Positions 1 to 6,466 are shown, counted from the first letter of the stretch. The stretch is 6,830 nucleotides of DNA from Dehalococcoidia bacterium (GCA_016844565.1 JAENJB010000070.1:1-6830), one strand, 5' to 3'. Numbers and translations are program-made. Notes: a model not told the origin generated them from the letters alone.

Positions 1-151
1 CTATCCGGGCGTGCGGATGAGGACTCCTCAGTATCCTGGCATGCAGCATGCCGGGCAGCTTCTTGTCGATGGAGTACTTGGCTTTGCCGGTAACCTTATC
101 CAGAGCATCAAGCCTTGTGACGCTCTGGCCGACCACTGAAAGCTCTGCCAT
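1..151 (-). CDS. Molybdopterin-binding large subunit, xanthine dehydrogenase family (N-terminus only, cut by window start)
   Basis: The minus strand from ATG at 151-149 reads 50 codons without a stop and leaves the window. The peptide begins MAELSVVGQSVTRLDALDKV and contains DKVTGKAKY and the RSPHPHARI motif, both typical of the N-terminal a/b hammerhead domain of xanthine dehydrogenase-type large subunits. It matches the start of the gene at 353-2533 at 41 of 50 residues with no gap, so it is a tandem paralogue. A ribosome-binding site, AGGGGG (about 156-161), lies 5 nt before the ATG. It follows the broken paralogue by 79 nt on the same strand, with a hairpin in between that could reduce its transcription. 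The full gene would be expected to encode roughly 740-770 residues; catalytic motifs lie outside the window. The family call is firm from the N-terminal motifs and the paralogy, but the substrate is unknown. Confidence 0.85.
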   Translation of the reverse strand, partial: MAELSVVGQSVTRLDALDKVTGKAKYSIDKKLPGMLHARILRSPHPHARI

Positions 152-177
152 GAATGCCCCCTGATTCCAGAGTAAAT

Positions 178-210
178 AGCAAGAGTCCCGATTTCGTCGG
201 GACTCTTGCT
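178..210 (-). terminator. Strong intercistronic hairpin, possible terminator or attenuator
   Basis: The 14-nt arm AGCAAGAGTCCCGA (178-191) is perfectly complementary to TCGGGACTCTTGCT (197-210), leaving a 5-nt loop. It lies between the stop of the broken large-subunit gene (231) and the start of its paralogue (151). In minus-strand sense the stem is followed by ATTTACT, which is a poor U-tract, so efficient Rho-independent termination is uncertain. Partial termination, attenuation or protection of the upstream mRNA's 3' end are alternatives. The hairpin itself is certain; its role is inferred. Confidence 0.6.
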
Positions 211-230
211 GACAGTTTGAGCGGCCGGTC

Positions 231-395
231 CTACCCCTTCTTGTCCCTCTGGGCCTTGAGCGCGGCCACGATCTGCTGTTTGGTGATAGGAGAGTCATTT
301 AGCCGGACGCCGACGGCTTCGTATATCGCCTGAGCGATGGCCGGTGCCGGTGTTACCATGACGGCCTCTCCCAGCCCCTTGGCGCCGTACGGCCC
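231..395 (-). pseudogene. Out-of-frame C-terminal fragment of the large subunit (carries the catalytic Glu motif)
   Basis: These 54 codons plus a TAG stop (231-233) encode GPYGAKGLGE followed by VMVTPAPAIAQAIYEAVG and a short basic end, AQRDKKG. This is the normal C-terminus of a xanthine dehydrogenase-type large subunit. The G-A-K-G-L-G-E motif holds the glutamate that acts as catalytic base in this superfamily (Glu1261 in bovine xanthine oxidase). The intact paralogue at 3234-5483 has the equivalent GPFGAKGAGE at residues 701-710. Here the segment is not in frame with the upstream coding part (353-2533), joining it at about 395/396, and it has no convincing start or ribosome-binding site of its own. 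It should not be read as an independent protein. Its uncorrupted reading frame suggests the break is recent, or is an assembly artefact. Confidence 0.8.
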
Positions 396-2533
396 ACATC
401 CAGGGCGCTGGGACACTTGTAGTCCATAAAACTGGGATTGACTATCCGGCCATTTCTGACGAAAACCTCCTCCGTCAGCGCCATACTCATCCCCATCGCC
501 GCTCCGCTCTCTATCTGCTGCTCGCACATCTTGGGGTTGATCGGCTGCCCCATGTCGAAGCAGGAGCCCATGCGGAGTACCTTCACCTCGCCGGTCTCTT
601 CGTTCACCGCCACCTCGGCGGCGGTCGCCCCGTGAGCCTGGTAGGCCATCACCCTCTTGCCCTGTCCCGTCTCCAGGTCCTCCGTGGTCACCGGACAGGT
701 ATACACACCGCGCCCGATCAGCTCTCCCCCCTGATGCAAGAACCCGAATGGGGTGAAGAGGTCGCCGATTCGAATAGTCCTCTCCTCCGCTCCCTTAACA
801 AACACCTTGCCATCCTTGATGTCCATCAATTCAGCGGACACACCGAGCTTCGCCGAGGCCAGCTCCAGTATCCGGCGCTTGGCGTCCTGACAGGCGAGCC
901 GCAGGGCATTGCCGTTGTTGAAAGTGGCCCTACTGCTCAGCGTTCCATAGTCAAAAGGAGTGTAGTCGGTGTCGAGCTGGACCGTCTTTATGCTGGAGAT
1001 ACCGGTACTGAACTCCTCAGCGGCTATCTGGGCCATGGCCGTCAGGCCCCCCTGCCCCACCTCGTGGACGCTGTGCCGCAACTCGATTGTGGCATCCGGG
1101 TGCACCTTGACCAGCACCACCGAGGTAGTCCCCCCGATGGTGTTCTTGGCGCCCACGGCAATCCCCTTACCCCGCTTCCAGGGGCCTTTCTCCGCAGCCG
1201 CCGGCTTGCTCCACTCGATCCACTCCGCCGCCTTGTCCAGGCAATCCCTGGCTCCGTAGCTTTGGGTGGGCTGCCCCACGCCATCCAGCTGTCCCTCCCT
1301 CAACAGGTTCTTCAGCCTCAGCTCCAGCGGGTCCATACCAAGCTCCGCCGCCAGCATGTTCATGTGGTTCTCTATGCCCCACGCCAGCTGGGCCACCCCG
1401 AAACCCCGGAAGGGAGAGGCGGGTGGCTCGTTAGTAGCTACGGCAAAGGAATCGATCTTCAAATTGGGCACATGATAGGTGCCGGTGGCCCCGAAGGGAG
1501 CGCTTCGAGCGACCTGGGCCATCAACCCGGTGTACGCACCGGCGTGGACGATGAGCTTCACTTCCCGAGCTACCAGGGTACCGTCCTTCTTCACACCGTC
1601 CTTGATATAGACGATGATGGGCTCCCTCGTGGAGCCGTCCTGAAAGACCTCCTCCCTGGTGGACATCAGCTTGACCGGCCTGCCCGTCTTTCGAGCCAGC
1701 AGCGCCGCTATGCCGGTGCCGACCAGCGTGTCGGTGCCGTTTCCAAAACATCCCCCCATGTTCAAAGCTATCCAGCGGACCCGGGAATGGGGAACGCCGA
1801 AGATCCTGGCGAAGTCAGCCCTGTGCCGGTGGGCCATGTGGGTGGTCTCCCAGACGGTGAAACCGCCGTCGCTGCGGGGTTCCACCACGCTGTTGAACCG
1901 CTCCAGCGCGGCGTGGCTTATCCGCCCGCAGGAGAAACGGTTTTCAAGGATCAGGTCGGCCTCCTTAAATCCTTTTTCCAGGTCGCCCTTCTTGATCCTC
2001 CGGTGGAACAGGACGTTGGGCAAGTCCGGCTCATTCAACCAGCCTGGGAGGCTTACCTTATAGTAGCTCTGAAAGTCGGGGTGGATAATCACCGGAGGAT
2101 CGGGCTTCATCGCTTCCTCCGGGTCGAAAATGGCCGGCAACGCGGCGTACTCGGCCTTTATCAGGGACAGCGCTTCCTCCGCCTCTTCCGGTGTCTCGGC
2201 AGCCACTGCGGCCACTGCCTCTCCTGCAAAGCGGACTTTGTCCCGGGCCAAGAGCCAGCGGTCCCGCACAAATCCCAGCCTTTCTGTTGGTACGTCTTTC
2301 TCTCCAGTGACAGGCATGTCATCGCCCGTAACCACCGCTCTCACACCAGGCACTTCCATCACCCTTGAAGTGTCGATGCGGACGATTCTGGCATGTGGAT
2401 GAGGACTCCTCAAGACCCTGGCATGAAGCATGCGGGAAAGCTTGAAATCGGCTGTGTACTTGGCCTTCCCCGTCACCTTGTCAGGGGCATCCAAGCGGAG
2501 AACACTCTTGCCAACCACCGAAAGCTCTGCCAT
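353..2533 (-). CDS. Molybdopterin-binding large subunit, xanthine dehydrogenase family, frameshifted near the C-terminus
   Basis: Catalytic subunit of a molybdenum hydroxylase, expected to bind the Mo-pterin cofactor and hydroxylate (or reduce) an unidentified substrate in the cytoplasm. The 726-residue frame shows the N-terminal hammerhead domain (about 15-135, with DKVTGKAKY and RSPHPHARI). The Mo-cofactor domain follows: NMGGCFGNG at 258-266 (GGxFG motif), SPFRGFG at 373-379 and EVGQG at 491-495. After residue 712-713 (LDV) the frame runs into 13 unrelated residues and stops at 353-355, losing the GAKGLGE catalytic segment, which sits in another frame (231-395). The intact paralogue has 14 residues between LDV and GPFGAKG where this gene has none, so about 43 nt appear deleted. 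The start at 2533 is supported by AAAGGAGG (2539-2546) 5 nt upstream and by a promoter at 2591-2621. If the break is real, the product is probably inactive. The family is certain; the substrate is not. Confidence 0.88.
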   Translation of the reverse strand: MAELSVVGKSVLRLDAPDKVTGKAKYTADFKLSRMLHARVLRSPHPHARIVRIDTSRVMEVPGVRAVVTGDDMPVTGEKDVPTERLGFVRDRWLLARDKVRFAGEAVAAVAAETPEEAEEALSLIKAEYAALPAIFDPEEAMKPDPPVIIHPDFQSYYKVSLPGWLNEPDLPNVLFHRRIKKGDLEKGFKEADLILENRFSCGRISHAALERFNSVVEPRSDGGFTVWETTHMAHRHRADFARIFGVPHSRVRWIALNMGGCFGNGTDTLVGTGIAALLARKTGRPVKLMSTREEVFQDGSTREPIIVYIKDGVKKDGTLVAREVKLIVHAGAYTGLMAQVARSAPFGATGTYHVPNLKIDSFAVATNEPPASPFRGFGVAQLAWGIENHMNMLAAELGMDPLELRLKNLLREGQLDGVGQPTQSYGARDCLDKAAEWIEWSKPAAAEKGPWKRGKGIAVGAKNTIGGTTSVVLVKVHPDATIELRHSVHEVGQGGLTAMAQIAAEEFSTGISSIKTVQLDTDYTPFDYGTLSSRATFNNGNALRLACQDAKRRILELASAKLGVSAELMDIKDGKVFVKGAEERTIRIGDLFTPFGFLHQGGELIGRGVYTCPVTTEDLETGQGKRVMAYQAHGATAAEVAVNEETGEVKVLRMGSCFDMGQPINPKMCEQQIESGAAMGMSMALTEEVFVRNGRIVNPSFMDYKCPSALDVGRTAPRGWERPSW

Positions 2534-2575
2534 CGGAACCTCCTTTACCAGTAGCGTGCCTGCAAAGCGGAACCT

Positions 2576-2589
2576 GGCGGACGTCCGCC
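2576..2589. promoter_or_regulatory. Perfect 14-bp palindrome, candidate operator
   Basis: GGCGGACGTCCGCC is identical to its own reverse complement. It begins one base downstream of the minus-strand -10 element (2591-2596) and covers the predicted transcription start near 2584-2585, where a bound repressor would block the leftward gene. A further GCGGA half-site at 2567-2571 lies exactly 10 bp, one helical turn, from the GCGGA at 2577-2581. The cognate regulator is not in the window. Operator function is inferred from symmetry and position; a small hairpin at the 5' end of the transcript is an alternative. Confidence 0.5.
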
Positions 2590-2590
2590 T

Positions 2591-2621
2591 ATTTTAGCAC
2601 AACCTGAGAACGATTTGTCCA
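2591..2621 (-). promoter_or_regulatory. Leftward sigma-70-like promoter with extended -10
   Basis: On the minus strand, TGGACA (2621-2616) matches the -35 consensus at 5 of 6 positions and TAAAAT (2596-2591) matches the -10 at 5 of 6. The 19-bp spacer is longer than optimal. A TG dinucleotide one base upstream of the -10 (TGCTAAAAT) makes an extended -10, which can compensate. Transcription would begin near 2584, giving a leader of about 50 nt before the ATG at 2533. Confidence 0.5.
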
Positions 2622-2636
2622 TCCCGCAAGCTTTTA

Positions 2637-2665
2637 TTGAAATCCCGCCACAACCCCAATATAAT
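2637..2665 (+). promoter_or_regulatory. Rightward sigma-70 promoter of the three-gene operon
   Basis: TTGAAA (2637-2642) and TATAAT (2660-2665) are separated by exactly 17 bp, so the -10 is a perfect match and the -35 matches 5 of 6. Transcription would start near 2672 and leave a short leader of about 27 nt before the ATG at 2699. The -35 elements of this and the leftward promoter are only 15 bp apart, so the two are back to back. Confidence 0.75.
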
Positions 2666-2683
2666 TGGCAATGACTCGGGCAG

Positions 2684-2693
2684 AAGGAGGTGA
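2684..2693 (+). promoter_or_regulatory. Very strong ribosome-binding site that decides the start of the [2Fe-2S] subunit
   Basis: AAGGAGGTGA is fully complementary to the usual 3' end of 16S rRNA. Its AAGGAGG core (2684-2690) ends 8 nt before ATG at 2699, which is ideal spacing. An in-frame GTG at 2690 lies inside this site and is therefore an unlikely start. Confidence 0.85.
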
Positions 2694-2698
2694 CTGGC

Positions 2699-3241
2699 AT
2701 GAAGCAACGAACTAGCCGGCGGCCGACTGTAAACCTCGTCATCAATGGCAATCCCCAGGTGTTAGAAGTGGGGGTTGAGGTCCAGCCCTGGCACACCCTC
2801 AACTACACCCTGCGGGAAGTCTTATCGTTGAAGGGAACCAAAGTGGGGTGCAGCCACGGAGGATGCGGCTCTTGCACGGTCCTCAGGGAAGGAAAGCCGA
2901 TTCTGTCCTGCACCACGCTCACTATTGAATGCAACGGCGCCAGCATTATGACTATCGAAGGGCTGCGAGACACCAGCGTCATGACCGCCGGGGGAATGCG
3001 GGGGACAACCACCGGTAACCTCCATCCCCTCCAGCAGGCATTCATAGACAACTACGCTTTCGAGTGCGGCATGTGCACCTCCGGCATGATACTGTCCGCC
3101 GAGGCGCTACTCAACTCCAACCCAGACCCCACCGAGGACGATATCAAGGAGGCGCTCTCAGGCAATCTGTGCCGGTGCGGCGTGTACCCCAACATCGTCA
3201 AGGCTGTCCATGAGGCAGCAAAGGTCAAGAAAAATGACTAA
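2699..3241 (+). CDS. Small [2Fe-2S] subunit of a molybdenum hydroxylase (CoxS/XdhC/HcrC type)
   Basis: Electron-transfer subunit linking the Mo cofactor to the FAD subunit. The 180 residues contain a plant-ferredoxin-like domain with C51, C56, C59 and C71 (CSHGGCGSC, then LSC) for one [2Fe-2S] cluster. An all-helical domain carries C123, C126, C158 and C160 (ECGMCTSGM and LCRCGVYPNI) for the second cluster, nearest the Mo cofactor. Two canonical positions of the usual QCGxCTPG motif are altered: Q to E (E122) and P to S (S128). The Gln normally contacts the pterin. The linker between IEGL and HPLQQAF (about 90-107) looks roughly ten residues longer than in common relatives. The ATG at 2699 is chosen because of its strong ribosome-binding site. 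It is the first gene of the rightward operon and overlaps the next by 8 nt. Family identity is essentially certain; the substrate of the complex is unknown. Confidence 0.95.
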   Translation: MKQRTSRRPTVNLVINGNPQVLEVGVEVQPWHTLNYTLREVLSLKGTKVGCSHGGCGSCTVLREGKPILSCTTLTIECNGASIMTIEGLRDTSVMTAGGMRGTTTGNLHPLQQAFIDNYAFECGMCTSGMILSAEALLNSNPDPTEDDIKEALSGNLCRCGVYPNIVKAVHEAAKVKKND

Positions 3242-5483
3242 GTTCCACTACATAGGTAAGCCGATAAAGAGACTGGACGGCTTTGACAAGGTGACCGGCA
3301 CGGCCAAATTCATGCAAGACATGGAAGTCCCCGGCATGCTAACGGGCAAGATTCTCTACAGCCCGCATGCCCATGCGCGAATCAAGCGAATCATCACCGA
3401 CAAGGCCGAAAGGGTCCCCGGCGTTGCCGCCGTGGTGACTCACAATGACCTGCCTCCCGGGATAGATGAAATCAGCGGTCTGGAGCCCGGGATGGTCCTG
3501 CCGCCTACCGCAGTGCCCCCATATCTTTTCAGGGGCTGGGGTCTTCAGCCCGATGCCATCGTCAGGTGCATGGGCTCTCCGGTGGCCGCTGTAGCAGCTA
3601 ATACGGAAGAAGCCGCCACTGAGGCGCTGGGCTTGATAGAGGTTGAATATGAACCTTTGCCAGCGGTATTCGATGCCGAGGAGGCCCTGAAGCCTGGCGC
3701 CCCGCAACTCTATCCCGATGTGCCGGGCAATATCGTGTTTGACTGGAAACAGGAGATGGGGAATGTGGAGAACGGCTTCAAGGAGGCGGACCTGGTGTTC
3801 GAGGAAGTTGGCGAGACCCAGCCCCAGAGCCACCTGACGCCGGACACAAGAGGGGCCATCGCCTGGTGGGAGGGAGAGAGGCTGGTCATTTGCACCGCCA
3901 CGATGAGTGCCTACCCGTCTCTTCTGCCCGCGATGGCGGCTGCCTTCAAGCTACCGGAAAGCAAGGTGAAGATTTACGGGCCGCCTTACATGGGCGGGAG
4001 CTATGGCGGCAGGGCCTTTAACGAAGCCTGCTTTGTGCTGGTGGCCGTACTGCTGGCACGAAAGGCAGGCAGGCCAGTGCGCGTCAAACTCACCCGGGAA
4101 GAGGACATGCTGGCATTGACCAGATGTTCCACCAGGCTCCACGCAAAGATCGGCGTCAAGAGAGACGGGACGATAACTGCCGTGGAGTACAGAGCTTTCC
4201 TGAATCCCGGCCCCTGGTTCTACCCACCCTGGGTCAACCGCTACTTCACCCATCTGTTCAAGGTCATCAAGTGCGACAACATCAAGGCGCGGGCTACCCT
4301 GGCGCCGACCAATATCCCCTTCTCCGGCGGCCCATTCCGCGGCTTCGCCTACATGGAGGCCTTCCTGGTCGCCCAGCCCATCCTGAAAAGGATATCCCAG
4401 CAGCTAGGAATCGACTACCTTAAGCTTCTGCAGCAATCATTCTGGAGGACTGGCGACAAAGTGCCAAACGGGCCGGGAAGATACAGCGTCCTCTCGAGTT
4501 CTGGAATAGATGAGGCCATTGAGAAGGGCAGGCAACTGATCGATTGGGACGGACCAACCGGGCCCGACGAATATATTGGAGCCGGATACTGCTTGCCCGG
4601 ATCGGCACAATTCCCGTCTAATGTGATACTCAGGCTCAACCGCGACGGCTCCATTCAGCTGGAGACCGGTGTCATCGAGATCGGCGCCGGTCAATACACC
4701 ACTCTCACCTATATGGCAGCGGAAGCAATCGGTGCGCCACCAGAAGTTATCAACATGACGCGCTCCTTCGACACCGAAACCCAGCCTTGGGATGGCGGGC
4801 AGCGCTCCGAGAGGACCACCTACAGCACGGGGTTGGCCATCGTAGAGGCAGCCAAGGAACTCAGACAGAAAATCTTCAACGTGGCCTCCAAGAAACTTGG
4901 CGCCAAGGCGGACGAACTGGAGCTTGAGGAAGGCGTCGTCTTCGTCAAGGCTGACCCGGCGAAGAAGATGCCCCTGAGCGCCGTCGGCCTGCCCATTGTC
5001 GCCACGGGCGCCTTCGTACCTGACCCTGAGCGTCCGTGGGCATCTGGCCCGGTCGTCTCTTTCGTGAGGGTGACAGTGGACAAGGAGACCGGCCAGGTGA
5101 CTCCAACCAAGCTGGTCATCCTCAACGATGTCGGCCGGGCCATCAACCCACCCGTGGTGCACACCCAGAACATGGGCACGCTCAGCGCTGGCATCGGATA
5201 CGCCCTCACCGAGGAAGTCATCTGGGACAGCGACGGCCGGGTTCTCAATGCCAACCCCCAGTTCTACCACACCCCCACCATCCTCGATGTGCCTGACTTC
5301 CACAGTGAGATCATCGAGCCGGTAGACCAGATCGGTCCCTTTGGGGCCAAGGGCGCCGGCGAGAAGGTATTGACCCCTACAGCCCTGGCTATCTCTGCAG
5401 CCGTATACAACGCTCTTAAGACCAATGTCAATACCCCCATCACACCGGACAAGTTACTGAAGGCCCTGCGGAAGACGGAATAG
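3234..5483 (+). CDS. Molybdopterin-binding large subunit, xanthine dehydrogenase family (intact)
   Basis: Catalytic subunit of the heterotrimer formed with the products on either side. The 749 residues begin with a hammerhead domain (about 7-150: DKVTGTAKF, SPHAHARI). The Mo-cofactor domain follows: YMGGSYGGRA (252-261, GGxFGG-like), GGPFRGFAYMEA (365-376), EIGAGQ (482-487, EVGQG-like) and GPFGAKGAGE at 701-710, where E710 is the expected catalytic base. There is no selenocysteine or CO-dehydrogenase-type AYRCSFR loop, so it is not a form I CO dehydrogenase. The ATG at 3234 overlaps the preceding stop (8 nt), which suggests translational coupling; AAAGG (3220-3224) lies 9 nt upstream. An in-frame ATG at 3210 would add eight basic residues and is less likely because the conserved IGKPIKRLDG start needs no extension. 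It is clearly diverged from the two leftward paralogues. No export signal is seen. Confidence 0.93.
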   Translation: MTKFHYIGKPIKRLDGFDKVTGTAKFMQDMEVPGMLTGKILYSPHAHARIKRIITDKAERVPGVAAVVTHNDLPPGIDEISGLEPGMVLPPTAVPPYLFRGWGLQPDAIVRCMGSPVAAVAANTEEAATEALGLIEVEYEPLPAVFDAEEALKPGAPQLYPDVPGNIVFDWKQEMGNVENGFKEADLVFEEVGETQPQSHLTPDTRGAIAWWEGERLVICTATMSAYPSLLPAMAAAFKLPESKVKIYGPPYMGGSYGGRAFNEACFVLVAVLLARKAGRPVRVKLTREEDMLALTRCSTRLHAKIGVKRDGTITAVEYRAFLNPGPWFYPPWVNRYFTHLFKVIKCDNIKARATLAPTNIPFSGGPFRGFAYMEAFLVAQPILKRISQQLGIDYLKLLQQSFWRTGDKVPNGPGRYSVLSSSGIDEAIEKGRQLIDWDGPTGPDEYIGAGYCLPGSAQFPSNVILRLNRDGSIQLETGVIEIGAGQYTTLTYMAAEAIGAPPEVINMTRSFDTETQPWDGGQRSERTTYSTGLAIVEAAKELRQKIFNVASKKLGAKADELELEEGVVFVKADPAKKMPLSAVGLPIVATGAFVPDPERPWASGPVVSFVRVTVDKETGQVTPTKLVILNDVGRAINPPVVHTQNMGTLSAGIGYALTEEVIWDSDGRVLNANPQFYHTPTILDVPDFHSEIIEPVDQIGPFGAKGAGEKVLTPTALAISAAVYNALKTNVNTPITPDKLLKALRKTE

Positions 5484-5487
5484 GAGG
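5482..5487 (+). promoter_or_regulatory. Ribosome-binding site supporting a TTG start
   Basis: AGGAGG overlaps the TAG stop of the large subunit (5481-5483) and sits 7 nt before TTG at 5495. No ATG or GTG occurs at a suitable position near it, and the encoded MKPFQHVNAS is the expected start of this subunit family, so TTG is the probable initiation codon. Confidence 0.75.
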
Positions 5488-5494
5488 GACAAAG

Positions 5495-6466
5495 TTGAAA
5501 CCCTTCCAGCATGTTAACGCAAGCACTACCGACGAAGCTGCTTCACTTCTCCACAAGTCCAGGGGCAAAGCAAAGCTCATCGCCGGCGGCACCGACCTCC
5601 TCGGGATCCTCACCGACGACATACTCCCCGCATACCCCCGGACCCTGGTAAATCTGAAGACGATTCCCGGTCTGGATTCCATCAAAGAGGACTCCAAAGG
5701 GCTGAGAATCGGAGCTCTAGCTAAGCTCAGCGACATCGCTGGCCACCCGGTCATCAAAGACCGTTATCCCATGATCGCCCGGGCCGCCGGGTCGGTCGCC
5801 ATGCCACAAGTGCGGAACATGGGCACCATCGGCGGCAACCTGTGTCAGGACAACCGTTGCTGGTACTATAGATACCCCAACCATCTCGGTGGCAGACTCA
5901 TCTGCCTGAGAAAGGGCGGTACGATCTGTTACACCCTGACACGCGACAACCGCCTCGACAGCATATTCGGCGGACCGGAAGGGTGCTTTGCCGTCTGCCC
6001 GTCCGATATCGCTACGTCTCTTGTTGCGATGGGTGCAACGGTCACCACTACCAGAAGAGCGGTGGCGCTGCAGGACTTCTTCACCCCCTCACCCGGCACC
6101 ATTCTTGACGCCGACGAGATTCTCACAGAAATCCAGGTGCCGCGACCCCGGGAAGGCTCCAGGAGCGCCTACCTGAAGTTCAGGCTGCGGAAATCAATCG
6201 ATTTCGCCATGGTGAACGTAGCCTGCGTGCTAACGGTAGAGGGCGGGCTCTGTAGAGAGGCAAGCATCGTGCTCGGCGCGGTGGCTCCAACGCCCTGGAG
6301 AGCGAAGGGCGCCGAAGACGTGCTCAGGGGGCGATTGGTAGACGATGCGGCAGCCGAAGAGGCCGGGCAAATAGCTCTCGCCAACGCAACTCCCCTCACA
6401 ATGAATAAGTATAAGGTTGCCATTGCCAGGGTTCTGGTTAAGAGGGCAATCCTGGCATCGGCCTGA
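5495..6466 (+). CDS. FAD-binding subunit of a molybdenum hydroxylase with an added [4Fe-4S] loop (CoxM/HcrB type)
   Basis: The 323-residue flavin subunit passes electrons between the [2Fe-2S] subunit and an external carrier. FAD-binding motifs are KLIAGGTDLL (27-36) and MGTIGGNLC (109-117), and the C-terminal CO-dehydrogenase flavoprotein domain covers about 215-320. After the second FAD motif comes a cysteine-rich insertion, about 117-170, with C117, C122, C137, C145, C164 and C168 (DNRCWYYRYP, LICLRKGGTICY, GCFAVCPSD). In 4-hydroxybenzoyl-CoA reductase beta (HcrB) a loop of this kind binds a [4Fe-4S] cluster. By its spacing, C122, C137, C145 and C164 are the likely ligands here. Such a cluster suits exchange with ferredoxin rather than NAD or oxygen, but does not prove a reductive role or an aromatic-CoA substrate. 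It starts at TTG, 11 nt after the previous stop, as the last gene of the operon; no clear terminator follows. Confidence 0.93.
   Translation: MKPFQHVNASTTDEAASLLHKSRGKAKLIAGGTDLLGILTDDILPAYPRTLVNLKTIPGLDSIKEDSKGLRIGALAKLSDIAGHPVIKDRYPMIARAAGSVAMPQVRNMGTIGGNLCQDNRCWYYRYPNHLGGRLICLRKGGTICYTLTRDNRLDSIFGGPEGCFAVCPSDIATSLVAMGATVTTTRRAVALQDFFTPSPGTILDADEILTEIQVPRPREGSRSAYLKFRLRKSIDFAMVNVACVLTVEGGLCREASIVLGAVAPTPWRAKGAEDVLRGRLVDDAAAEEAGQIALANATPLTMNKYKVAIARVLVKRAILASA

Noticed and set aside
231..527. A separate 98-residue protein covering the C-terminal fragment
   Set aside because: Only its last 54 residues (from GPYGAKG) look like real protein. The upstream part is the large-subunit gene read in the wrong frame, so it is a frameshift product rather than an independent gene.
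632..2368. A 578-codon open frame on the plus strand opposite the leftward large subunit
   Set aside because: It lies entirely antisense to a gene with clear xanthine dehydrogenase motifs. Its product is rich in H, P, G, L and Q with no recognisable domain, as expected for a shadow frame of a GC-rich gene, and I see no convincing ribosome-binding site.
3210..3233. Upstream ATG extending the rightward large subunit by eight residues
   Set aside because: The added MRQQRSRK has no family counterpart. The ATG at 3234 has an AAAGG at suitable spacing and gives the common overlap with the preceding stop. It cannot be fully excluded, since an AAGG also precedes 3210.
4437..5303. A 288-codon open frame on the minus strand opposite the rightward large subunit
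   Set aside because: It is antisense to the well-conserved C-terminal half of the large subunit, shows no domain motif, and is explained by codon bias.
3234..5483. Aerobic CO dehydrogenase large subunit (CoxL)
   Set aside because: The CoxL signature loop with the Cu-ligating cysteine (AYRCSFR) is absent, and the corresponding region does not resemble it, so only the general superfamily is assigned.
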